Made by a program: the position numbers and the translations under genes
Notes under the pieces: generated by a model
Databases searched by the model: none
Told to the model about the DNA's origin: nothing
What the model saw: the letters and a program-made list of their open reading frames with translations, nothing else
Shown here: one piece after another, positions 1 through 6,907 of the stretch
Position numbering within the stretch: position 1 is the first letter of the stretch
Layout of the letters: the number at the start of each line of letters is the position of its first letter
Source: SFEL01 sp964392455
Lineage (GTDB): Bacteria; Bacillota; Clostridia; Christensenellales; CAG-138
DNA length: 61,299 nucleotides
NCBI GenBank assembly: GCA_964392455.1
Contig: CAYMPG010000010.1
Location: forward strand, 1-61,299
Direction: 5' to 3'

Positions 1-213
1 GCCGGTGAGCAGGAATTCTACGCTGAGAAGGGTTTCCAGAATGAGCCCATCCGCTGCAAGGCTTGCAGGAACGCCCGCAAGACCCAGCGCAACGGCGAAA
101 AGGAAATGTACGATGCAGTATGCGCTCAGTGTGGTGCTCCCACCAAGATTCCCTTCGTTCCCAAGAACGACAGGCCCATCTACTGCAGCGCCTGCTTCCA
201 GGCCCGCAGGTAA
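1..213 (+). CDS. zinc-ribbon domain protein, 5' end outside window
   Basis: The first 70 codons in frame 1 are open and end in TAA at 211-213. Three CxxC pairs are visible (CKAC, CAQC, CSAC), matching the small zinc-ribbon proteins of Clostridia whose N-terminal CxxC lies upstream and is cut off here. The segment between the pairs is rich in Lys and Arg, with a proline-rich stretch before the last pair. Function of the family is unknown; nucleic-acid or protein binding through zinc is a reasonable guess. The gene is followed by a strong terminator and has no partner in the window. Confidence 0.75.
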   Translation, partial: AGEQEFYAEKGFQNEPIRCKACRNARKTQRNGEKEMYDAVCAQCGAPTKIPFVPKNDRPIYCSACFQARR

Positions 214-300
214 TTACCCTAATATCGCTTTCCCACATGGGCTAATTATCCCCTATTGCCGCACTGCGGATATATCGGTGAATTAGAAAAAGCAAAAAGC

Positions 301-335
301 AAGACCTTACGGCTTACGTCGTAAGGTCTTTTTAT
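301..335 (+). terminator. Rho-independent terminator of the zinc-ribbon gene
   Basis: An 11-bp perfect stem, AAGACCTTACG at 301-311 with CGTAAGGTCTT at 320-330, is followed by a T-rich run. Its end abuts the -35 of the next promoter at 335-340. Confidence 0.85.
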
Positions 336-363
336 TGACAGGATAATATATAGCTGTTAAAAT
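335..363 (+). promoter_or_regulatory. sigma-A type promoter of the Fur-family gene
   Basis: TTGACA (335-340), a 17-bp spacer and TAAAAT (358-363) give a near-consensus vegetative promoter 34 bp upstream of the regulator's ATG. It starts at the last base of the preceding terminator's T-run, so the two elements are back to back. Confidence 0.8.
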
Positions 364-377
364 GAGAATCATTCTTA
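363..377 (+). promoter_or_regulatory. Fur/PerR-like operator
   Basis: TGAGAAT-C-ATTCTTA is a 7-1-7 inverted repeat with 6 of 7 arm positions matching. This is the form of Fur-family boxes. It overlaps the last base of the -10 element and the expected transcription start, so a bound regulator should block initiation. Autoregulation by the downstream Fur-family protein is the inference. Confidence 0.7.
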
Positions 378-396
378 AAGTTAGCAGGTATACCAT

Positions 397-780
397 ATGA
401 TACGCTCAAAGCAAAGAGAGCTTATAATGGAGGCGCTTATGCGCTTCCGCACCCACCCCACAGCCGAGGAGCTGTACAGCATGATCCGCTCCACCGGAGA
501 TAGCACTGTGAGCCTTGCCACCGTATACCGCAACCTGAATCAGCTTGTGGATGCCGGACAGATACAGCGCATATCCGTGCCGGGAGAGGCGGACAGGTTT
601 GACCCGGTAAATGACGGGCATCTGCATATGCTGTGCCAGAAATGCGGCTCAATGACGGATATTCCGGCCTGTGCCATACCGGATATTTGCAGCGCCGCTT
701 CAGAAGCCACCGGCTGCAGCATATCAGGCTATGCGCTGATGTTTAAGGGGCTCTGCCCCCAGTGCAGCAAGCAAGGCTGA
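397..780 (+). CDS. Fur family metal- or peroxide-responsive repressor
   Basis: The 127-residue protein has the winged-helix N-terminus of the Fur family: the recognition helix region reads TVSLATVYRNLNQL at about residues 37-50. It is followed by an HLH metal-ligand motif and two structural zinc pairs, CQKC near 80-83 and CPQC near the end. Proteins of this type bind Fe, Mn or Zn and repress uptake or peroxide-defence genes. The short N-terminus and the GLCPQC ending are closer to the PerR branch than to classical Fur, but I cannot assign the metal. The gene has its own promoter with an overlapping Fur-like box, and a terminator at 795-827, so it appears to be monocistronic and self-controlled. 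Confidence 0.88.
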   Translation: MIRSKQRELIMEALMRFRTHPTAEELYSMIRSTGDSTVSLATVYRNLNQLVDAGQIQRISVPGEADRFDPVNDGHLHMLCQKCGSMTDIPACAIPDICSAASEATGCSISGYALMFKGLCPQCSKQG

Positions 781-794
781 CCTTCAGCATAAAT

Positions 795-827
795 ATCCCG
801 GGAGCATATGCTGCCCCGGGATTTTTC
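795..827 (+). terminator. Rho-independent terminator of the Fur-family gene
   Basis: ATCCCGGG at 795-802 pairs with CCCGGGAT at 815-822 and is followed by a T-run. Confidence 0.8.
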
Positions 828-859
828 ATATTTACTTCATGCCCGATAGAGTTTGTACC

Positions 860-919
860 ATGGCAAATATCATCACCGTCAGCCGAATAATATTCGGCGT
901 ATTGCTCCTGCTGTTTTAG
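860..919 (+). pseudogene. 5' remnant resembling a CDP-alcohol phosphatidyltransferase gene
   Basis: ATG at 860 opens 19 codons that read MANIITVSRIIFGVLLLLF and then TAG. This string closely resembles the conserved N-terminus of small Firmicute CDP-alcohol phosphatidyltransferases (phospholipid synthesis, PgsA-like). Nothing further of the family's active-site DGxxAR motif is found in the 57 bases before sigE's 3' end. Seen: the 19 codons. Inferred: a gene truncated by deletion here. A chance hydrophobic peptide is possible because the match is short. Confidence 0.45.
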
Positions 920-975
920 GGACGCATAATAAGCTCTGGCCGTACCAAACAGCAGGGATAGCCGCCCGCCCCTAA

Positions 976-1677
976 CTACAGCATCTGGCTCATTTCATTT
1001 CTTAATACCTTGATTATGTGCTTTTCCAGCCTTGAAATATAGCTCTGGGATATGCCCAGCATATCCGCCACCTGCTTCTGGGTGTATTCCCGGCTGCCGC
1101 CCAGGCCAAAGCGCAGCTCCATTATGCGCTTTTCTCTGGACGTGAGCTTTTTCATGGCGAGGGAAAGCAGCTCCCTGTCCACCTCATCCTCTATATCCCT
1201 GTATATCACATCTGCATCTGTGCCCAGTATATCCGACAGCAGCAGCTCATTTCCATCCCAATCCACAGTCAGCGGCTCATCCAGCGATACCTCCAGCTTC
1301 AGCTTGCAGCTTCGCCTGAGGTACATCAGTATTTCGTTTTCTATGCAGCGCGAGGCGTATGTGGCCAGCTTTATTTTCTTTGCGGCATCAAATGTATTCA
1401 CCGCCTTGATAAGGCCTATTGCGCCTATGGATATAAGATCCTCCACACATACCCCGGTGTTTTCAAACTTGCGGGCAATATACACCACCAGCCTGAGGTT
1501 TCTTTCTATCAATGTCTGCTTTACAGAGTCATTGCCCTTAAGCAGCTCCTCCATAAGGCTGCTTTCCTCAGCCTTTGTAAGGGGCGGCGGCAGCGCCTCC
1601 CCGCTGCTTATGTAATGTATACTGCCGCCAAGTGTCATATACAGCCGCAGCAGAGCTTCATACAGCATATTCAGCAT
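976..1677 (-). CDS. sigE: RNA polymerase sporulation sigma factor SigE
   Basis: The 233-residue sigma-70 family protein has an N-terminal pro-sequence-like hydrophobic stretch. Region 2 includes the NLRLVVYIARKF and DLISIGAIGLIKAV motifs. Region 4 has a helix-turn-helix (VADMLGISQSYISRLEKHI). SigE is the first mother-cell sigma factor of sporulation, made as an inactive precursor and cleaved after forespore engulfment starts. The assignment is secured by the spoIIGA gene 24 bp upstream on the same strand, which encodes its processing protease. GGAGG lies 9 bp before the chosen ATG. The stop codon is TAG. Confidence 0.95.
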   Translation of the reverse strand: MLNMLYEALLRLYMTLGGSIHYISSGEALPPPLTKAEESSLMEELLKGNDSVKQTLIERNLRLVVYIARKFENTGVCVEDLISIGAIGLIKAVNTFDAAKKIKLATYASRCIENEILMYLRRSCKLKLEVSLDEPLTVDWDGNELLLSDILGTDADVIYRDIEDEVDRELLSLAMKKLTSREKRIMELRFGLGGSREYTQKQVADMLGISQSYISRLEKHIIKVLRNEMSQML

Positions 1678-1701
1678 AGATAAATGCCTCCTGTGATAAG
1701 G

Positions 1702-2445
1702 TCAAAGAAATGTATCCGGCAGCGCAGCCGGCGGAAGCAGCACCTGCGGGTCAAGAGGGCTATCGGCAAGGGCTATCAGCATATCCAGCTCGGCCCCATC
1801 ATACTCTGCCCTGTCCGGCCTGAAGGCGCCCATTATCTTCCCTCCGGCAGCCGTGCATACCGGGATGGGTATATCTCCCCTTTCCCATGGTATGTATGCC
1901 ACGGCGACAGGCAGGCCGCTTACAGGCTCAATAAGGCTGTTGCCCGTATCCACCATGGCGGTGAGGGTATAGGTGCTGTTTTTTCTGATTACTGTGATGG
2001 TGTGGTGTTTTCCGGATATGCGCCGCTGCCTGATTCGCCTTGCAACTGAGGGCATCGCGGCGGCGGCTGACGCAGCAAGCAGCATTATCCTCATGGGTAT
2101 TCCTCCCACGAGACTTCCATTTGCTGCGCCGCCCGTGGCGTACAACATAAAGAACGCCGATCCGCCTATGGTGAACGCCGCAGCGCACATCCCGGCAAGG
2201 CCCGCAAGGTATTCCCGCACCCCATGACATGGCAGCGTAAAAGCCATCACAAGGCACAGGGCAGCCTTGCAGGGTAGGGAGCTCAGGGCAGGCACAGTAT
2301 AGGCAAACGCCGCATATACCGCCCCTGCCGTGCTGAATAAGGCCGCCCTCAGCGTATGCAGCCGCCGTCCGCACATGGCAGCGGCAAGACGGCATATCAG
2401 CATATCCATAAGGATATTATCCAGCAAAAACAGCTCAATATACAT
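1702..2445 (-). CDS. spoIIGA: sporulation sigma-E processing peptidase SpoIIGA
   Basis: The 247-residue protein has an N-terminal half of about five hydrophobic segments (residues 1-140). The soluble C-terminal half carries the aspartic-protease signature VDTGNSLIEP followed by SGLPV, as in SpoIIGA. It is an unusual membrane aspartic protease that cleaves pro-SigE in the mother cell in response to the forespore signal SpoIIR. It sits directly upstream of sigE in the conserved two-gene operon. GGGGG is 7 bp before the ATG. I could not find a clear Spo0A box in the upstream sequence. Confidence 0.92.
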   Translation of the reverse strand: MYIELFLLDNILMDMLICRLAAAMCGRRLHTLRAALFSTAGAVYAAFAYTVPALSSLPCKAALCLVMAFTLPCHGVREYLAGLAGMCAAAFTIGGSAFFMLYATGGAANGSLVGGIPMRIMLLAASAAAAMPSVARRIRQRRISGKHHTITVIRKNSTYTLTAMVDTGNSLIEPVSGLPVAVAYIPWERGDIPIPVCTAAGGKIMGAFRPDRAEYDGAELDMLIALADSPLDPQVLLPPAALPDTFL

Positions 2446-2755
2446 TCTGCATCCCCCACGGCAATGATATTACCATACCCGTGGAGCACAGCATGTAGAA
2501 TCCATGATAAATATATATGCGAATATTGCGGGAAATATATCCGCCACACCCCGCCCCATGGCAAGGCCCGGATAGTACAATGCATATACGGCAGCCTTGG
2601 CAAGCGTTGACACCGGGAAAAAACAGAGTATAATAGCCCACGTTATAAAAACTGCGCTGTGTTATAATTATCCTGTACCGGCGCAGAGCAGCAGCCTGCA
2701 TCGGTATCATATGTGCAGACTGTCTATTCTATATATACACGGGGGAAAACCAAAA
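2446..2755. other. divergent intergenic region between spoIIGA and the membrane flavodoxin gene
   Basis: This stretch of 310 bp holds the ribosome binding sites of both divergent genes and one clear promoter, which faces right (2607-2634). No convincing sigma-A or sigma-H promoter for spoIIGA is visible, and I see no RNA gene. Confidence 0.5.
2607..2634 (+). promoter_or_regulatory. sigma-A type promoter for the membrane-flavodoxin/lipoprotein pair
   Basis: TTGACA at 2607-2612, a 16-bp spacer and TATAAT at 2629-2634 make a consensus promoter. Its position downstream of the in-frame ATG at 2597 argues that translation begins at 2756 instead. Confidence 0.75.
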
Positions 2756-3706
2756 ATGAACCATCCTACAAGATACACGCACGCCCGCCGCTGGCTTATT
2801 TTCTGGACGCTGTTTATTGGCATAGGTGCCGTGGCCGGAGCTCTCGGTATGCTCCTTGACCCCAGCGGAAAGGCCATGGGCATGGATGCCATGCTGCCAT
2901 ATTTTCAGGTGCTGCCCTTTGCAAAGGCGCTGTTTGAGGATTTTACCTTTTCAGGCTATGCGCTGCTCATAGTTAATGGGCTCAGCAATTTAACGGCGGC
3001 TGCACTGCTGCTTGCCCGCAAAAAAGCAGGCGTAATTCTTGGCGGCATATTCGGCATAACGCTGATGCTGTGGATATGCATCCAGTTTTACATGTTTCCC
3101 CTCAACTTCATGTCCACCGCATACTTTATATTTGGCCTCTGTCAGGCAATAACCGGCTATGCCGCATATGTGTTTCAAAAGCAGGAGAGCTTCTCAGTAA
3201 ATATTTCCGACTATCCCAATATCGGCACAGATCCACGGCGGCTTGTGGTATTCTTTTCCCGGATGGGCTATGTGAAAAAGCAGGCCTATCAGGAGGCCGA
3301 CAGGCTGGGGGCAGAGGTTTATGAAATACGCTCCACAGAAAAAACCTCCGGCACGCTGGGCTTCTGGTGGTGCGGAAGGTTTGCCATGCACGAATGGGAT
3401 ATGCCCATACAGCCCGTTGCCATAGATATATCAGCATATGATCACGTGACCATATGCTTCCCCATATGGGCCTTCTCCCTCGCCGCCCCTGTGCGCTGCT
3501 TTTGCAGGCAGTCTGCCGGAAAAATACGGGAGGCAGATTACATATCCGTTCATTACACAAAGGGCCTCTATAAAAACGCCGCCGATGAAATCGACAGGCT
3601 CCTCGGCCTCACCCGCACCCAATACCGCAGCGTACAGTGCAGGATGGGGGTATTTTCAAGTTCCCTGTGCCACGAAGTACACCTTCCCGACGAGACAGCC
3701 CTTTAA
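2756..3706 (+). CDS. membrane protein with C-terminal flavodoxin-like domain
   Basis: Residues 1-145 of this 316-residue protein contain about four membrane helices. Residues 160-316 look like a flavodoxin domain: a first beta strand RLVVFFSRMGYVKKQA with the loop that would bind FMN phosphate, and a later PIWAFSLAAPV motif like the PVWAGS loop of long-chain flavodoxins. The likely role is electron transfer or FMN-dependent redox chemistry at the inner face of the membrane; partner and substrate are unknown. The fusion is unusual because most flavodoxins are soluble. The start at 2756 follows GGGGGAAA by 7 bp and lies downstream of the promoter. A lipoprotein gene follows after 18 bp. Confidence 0.7.
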   Translation: MNHPTRYTHARRWLIFWTLFIGIGAVAGALGMLLDPSGKAMGMDAMLPYFQVLPFAKALFEDFTFSGYALLIVNGLSNLTAAALLLARKKAGVILGGIFGITLMLWICIQFYMFPLNFMSTAYFIFGLCQAITGYAAYVFQKQESFSVNISDYPNIGTDPRRLVVFFSRMGYVKKQAYQEADRLGAEVYEIRSTEKTSGTLGFWWCGRFAMHEWDMPIQPVAIDISAYDHVTICFPIWAFSLAAPVRCFCRQSAGKIREADYISVHYTKGLYKNAADEIDRLLGLTRTQYRSVQCRMGVFSSSLCHEVHLPDETAL

Positions 3707-3724
3707 AAAAAGCGAGGTACATAT

Positions 3725-4768
3725 ATGAACATAAAATCCATTACCCGCAGCATGGCCCTCGTACTTGCTATAGCCATATCCCTTGCTGGCTGCGGCAGAG
3801 CCGATACATTTGATGGCAGAAGAATATCAAATGCAGACTCCTTTGTGCTTGAATACGCTGTTTTTAATAAGAGCGACAGCGCCGTCATTTACCTTGAAGC
3901 AGGGGATGCCCTTGAGGTAAGCACAGCCAATACCAGCGGCGCTATAGATATTACCATAGGCATAGAGGGCAAGCCCTCAGTATACGAGGGAAGTGGCCTT
4001 AAGGATATGGTATTTACTCTTAATATTTCAGAATCCGGGAACTATATTATCTCTGTAACCGGCCATACTGCTCAGGGCTGCACATCCTTCAGCCGGGTAT
4101 CAGGACTTGATGCTGATGCCAAAGCCGACACAGCATCCAACGCTGTTGCCCTTGAGGCCTTTCAGTTTGTGCTTGAGCAAATAGCCTTTGAGCACGTTTA
4201 TCCCGATGGAAGGGATACTGGCTTTGACAGCAGCTATTTCATTGAAGAAAACCACTTTGCCCTGTACGACGTAAACCAGGACGGCAGCAATGAGCTGATA
4301 GTGCAGTTTACCACTGCACCCATGGCGGGAAACGTGGAAACCATATATTCATACGATGCAGAGCAGGGCTGCGTAAAGGAAATATTATATGTATTCCCCG
4401 CTGTGCAGTATTACACCAATGGCCTGATAAAGGAAAACTGGTCCCACAGCTCAGCCCTGTCCGGAGAAAATTACTGGCCCTACAATCTGTATCAGTACCG
4501 TGCTGAATCCGGCGAATTTGCCCTGATTGCAGCCGTAGATATGTGGGACAGGGCTTCCGAGGCCACAGCATATATAAGTGACCCCTACCCATCAGATGTG
4601 GATAGCGAAAACGCCGGCGTAGTATTCTTTGTTACCCAGGGGGACAGCACCCAACCCATGAGCAAAAGCGCCTACGAAAGCTGGCTCTCAGAAACCCTGG
4701 AAAGCGCCTCCCCCATTTCCATCCCCTATCAACCCATGACCGAGGAAAATATAAAGGCAGTGTTTTGA
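3725..4768 (+). CDS. secreted lipoprotein of unknown function
   Basis: The 347-residue protein starts with a signal peptide ending in the lipobox SLAGC, so it should be diacylated on Cys-23 or nearby and tethered outside the membrane. The rest has a beta-rich domain (about 45-125) and a second domain (about 145-347). The second begins with a segment, LYDVNQDGSNELIVQF, that resembles calcium-binding repeats of the FG-GAP/VCBS type found in many Clostridial lipoproteins. No enzyme motif is recognised. It is probably cotranscribed with the upstream membrane flavodoxin and ends before a strong terminator. Confidence 0.75.
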   Translation: MNIKSITRSMALVLAIAISLAGCGRADTFDGRRISNADSFVLEYAVFNKSDSAVIYLEAGDALEVSTANTSGAIDITIGIEGKPSVYEGSGLKDMVFTLNISESGNYIISVTGHTAQGCTSFSRVSGLDADAKADTASNAVALEAFQFVLEQIAFEHVYPDGRDTGFDSSYFIEENHFALYDVNQDGSNELIVQFTTAPMAGNVETIYSYDAEQGCVKEILYVFPAVQYYTNGLIKENWSHSSALSGENYWPYNLYQYRAESGEFALIAAVDMWDRASEATAYISDPYPSDVDSENAGVVFFVTQGDSTQPMSKSAYESWLSETLESASPISIPYQPMTEENIKAVF

Positions 4769-4796
4769 TGGGCGCTGAGCCAGTTGGTAATACATA

Positions 4797-4833
4797 AAAG
4801 GGCTGTGCGATATAATCGCACAGCCCTTTTATT
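4797..4833 (+). terminator. bidirectional Rho-independent terminator, left edge of the island
   Basis: AAAGGGCTGTGCGA (4797-4810) pairs perfectly with TCGCACAGCCCTTT (4816-4829) around a 5-base loop. T-runs occur on both strands, so it ends the lipoprotein transcript and the opposing cyclase transcript. Confidence 0.88.
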
Positions 4834-4908
4834 ATCTGTCTGACAAAGAATAATCTATTTACACAGAAAATCTATGACGGTTTTTCCAAGACCCGTCTGC
4901 AATCCTTT

Positions 4909-6018
4909 TTACAGCAAAGAGTCCAATACGAGAACTTCCTTAACGCCATGTTTGCTTTTAAGGGAAACACTATTTCTAAGAGGCGTTACCTTCGCTCTCT
5001 TGCCCAGCACATCAGCAACATCGCGGCTAATATATATATTCCCCACAGGCGCCTTTGCTTCCAATTGTGATGCGGTATTGACCGTAGACCCAACTACCGT
5101 ATGGTCTGTAAGAACAGAGGTACCTATATTGCCAAGGAACACCGGCCCACAGTTGATACCGATTCCAAAGTTCAATCTGCAGCCAAACCGAGCATATAGC
5201 TTTTCCTGCAGCCCATCAATTTCGGATACCATATCCATTGCCGCCCGGCAGGCCATAAAGGTGGGATCCTGACAGGTATCTGTCGGTATCCAGTAAGCCA
5301 TCATGCAGTCGCCGATATACTTATCCGCAACACCATGGTTATTTTTTACATAAGTGGTCACATAAGAGAGATATACGTTTAAGAGCTCAGCGACCCTCTG
5401 GGGTTCCATATCCTCTGTGATTTCTGTAAAACCACGTATATCCACAAACATGACCGCTGCATTTGGTATCACCCGTCCATCTGCCAACAAATCCAGTGAA
5501 ACGAACTGACGGGATATTTCTTCTGCCATTTTTTCCTCAAATGACAGATCTTTTTCATCAAAAAGCATCCCGTCTGTCTTGTTGATGATTTGGATGCAGC
5601 CAAACACGAAGCCATCTGCACACAAAGGTACGCACATCATACTCTTTGTTTCAAAACCACTGGTTTTGTCCACCTTGCCCGACCAGCGAACATCTTTTCG
5701 GCAATCGGAAATCATGACTGCCTGACCATCTTCTATAACCTTGCCAGCAATTCCTTCGCCAATTGTCAGATATTGGCCGCTCATATCGCTGCCGCCGTAG
5801 CCTGCCCGCCAATGAATCAGCCCATCTCCAAACCTGCTATAAAACCAGAATGAACCGACTTCCGCATGAATTGCAGAGCAAGCCATATTCAAAGCAGCAG
5901 AAATAGCTTCATTTTGATTTCCATGGGCATTGCTAAGTACCGTTTGCAATTCATCAAGCGTTCGGCGGTACTTTACGGTCTTCATGGCATCCCACATCTC
6001 AAGTGCCTCAAAACTCAT
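4909..6018 (-). CDS. GAF domain-class III adenylate/guanylate cyclase
   Basis: In this 369-residue protein, residues about 30-180 form a GAF sensor domain and about 185-360 a class III nucleotide cyclase domain. The two metal-binding aspartates are present in FVDIRGFT and KYIGDCMMAYW. The lysine of DKYIGD and the aspartate of DHTVVG occupy the adenine-recognition positions, so ATP is the likely substrate. The transition-state motif NxxxR reads NTASQ: the arginine is replaced by glutamine (codon 5065-5067). The enzyme may be slow or regulated differently. It has no membrane segment. It follows the MBL-fold gene by 14 bp with a strong ribosome binding site and is the last minus-strand gene of the island. 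Confidence 0.88.
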   Translation of the reverse strand: MSFEALEMWDAMKTVKYRRTLDELQTVLSNAHGNQNEAISAALNMACSAIHAEVGSFWFYSRFGDGLIHWRAGYGGSDMSGQYLTIGEGIAGKVIEDGQAVMISDCRKDVRWSGKVDKTSGFETKSMMCVPLCADGFVFGCIQIINKTDGMLFDEKDLSFEEKMAEEISRQFVSLDLLADGRVIPNAAVMFVDIRGFTEITEDMEPQRVAELLNVYLSYVTTYVKNNHGVADKYIGDCMMAYWIPTDTCQDPTFMACRAAMDMVSEIDGLQEKLYARFGCRLNFGIGINCGPVFLGNIGTSVLTDHTVVGSTVNTASQLEAKAPVGNIYISRDVADVLGKRAKVTPLRNSVSLKSKHGVKEVLVLDSLL

Positions 6019-6032
6019 AGGGCCTCCTCCTG

Positions 6033-6827
6033 TTAAAGTTCGATAATATCGCCCGCACGTGCAAAGCTCGTTTGGGGATAAAGCTCTTTTGCCTTTTGCT
6101 CCAGCTCCCGCAGAACAGCATCCGCATTGTGCGGATCATGATGGGTAATCAGCAGTTTCTGTGGCTTGGCTCGCAGTGCAAGACGGCAGCCTTCCTGCCA
6201 GGTGGAGTGTCCCCACCCGATATGTGAAGGATATACTTCATTTTCATACATACCGTCATAAATCAGTATGTCGCAGTTATTCACAACTATCTCAGGCAGA
6301 GCATCGGATTTCTCACAGTCAAACATGATACATATCCGCTTTGTACCCACATGAAGATGCAGCAAGCTGGCTCCATTAGGATGTGGTGCCGGGTAACACT
6401 CAACGCTCAAACCATCGCCAAGCTGGCAGGTGAGCCCTTCCTGAGGAACTTCACATAAAGGGCCAAACCAAGGCCGTGCAGGCCAGAATGGGGAGCGGAA
6501 GAATTCATTGAGCGTATCGCTGCCAAACCAGTTTTTGAATGCGGCATAGAAGATTAACCGTGCTTTTTGAGGGAAGATTGTCCAATCCAGCAAGCCAAGA
6601 ATATGATCATAATGCACGTGAGTTAAGAATACATCGATCGTATTGCAGTCCTGCAGGATTTCCTTCGCATCATACAGCCCGGTGCCACAATCAATCACCA
6701 GCGCATGATCCTTCACCTTTAGGATAAAGCAGCTGGTTTGCCCACCGAACTCCTGAAAATCTTTGCCGCTGATTGGAAACGACCCACGGCAACCGCAAAC
6801 GTATAGAGTATATTTTAAATCTTCCAT
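6033..6827 (-). CDS. MBL-fold metallo-hydrolase
   Basis: This 264-residue metallo-beta-lactamase fold protein has the metal site THVHYDHILGL (HxHxDH, about residues 70-80), preceded by VIDCGTGLYD. Later come the ligands in FDCEKSD and LLITHHDP and the family motif GWGHSTWQEG. Proteins of this branch resemble phosphodiesterases and are often encoded beside cyclases or response regulators, so a role in turning over the neighbouring cyclase's product is plausible but not shown. I chose ATG at 6827, because the in-frame GTG at 6857 falls inside a long hairpin. It overlaps nothing and leads directly into the cyclase gene. Confidence 0.8.
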   Translation of the reverse strand: MEDLKYTLYVCGCRGSFPISGKDFQEFGGQTSCFILKVKDHALVIDCGTGLYDAKEILQDCNTIDVFLTHVHYDHILGLLDWTIFPQKARLIFYAAFKNWFGSDTLNEFFRSPFWPARPWFGPLCEVPQEGLTCQLGDGLSVECYPAPHPNGASLLHLHVGTKRICIMFDCEKSDALPEIVVNNCDILIYDGMYENEVYPSHIGWGHSTWQEGCRLALRAKPQKLLITHHDPHNADAVLRELEQKAKELYPQTSFARAGDIIEL

Positions 6828-6844
6828 AATACTGCCTTTCTTAT

Positions 6845-6881
6845 GCCCCATAGACACAGGTATACCTGCGCCTATGGGGGC
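6845..6881. other. long inverted repeat between the giant surface gene and the MBL gene
   Basis: GCCCCATAG (6845-6853) and CTATGGGG-C (6872-6881) flank an inner CAGGTATACCTG palindrome. There is no T-run on the minus strand after it, so it looks like an intercistronic stem that may separate or attenuate the MBL-cyclase pair. Confidence 0.55.
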
Positions 6882-6907
6882 TCTGTTTCATCGCTCGGCA
6901 ACGCCTG

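Noticed and set aside
2597..2755. Upstream extension of the membrane flavodoxin gene from ATG 2597
   Set aside because: A consensus promoter lies inside the extension, and the ribosome binding site fits ATG 2756.
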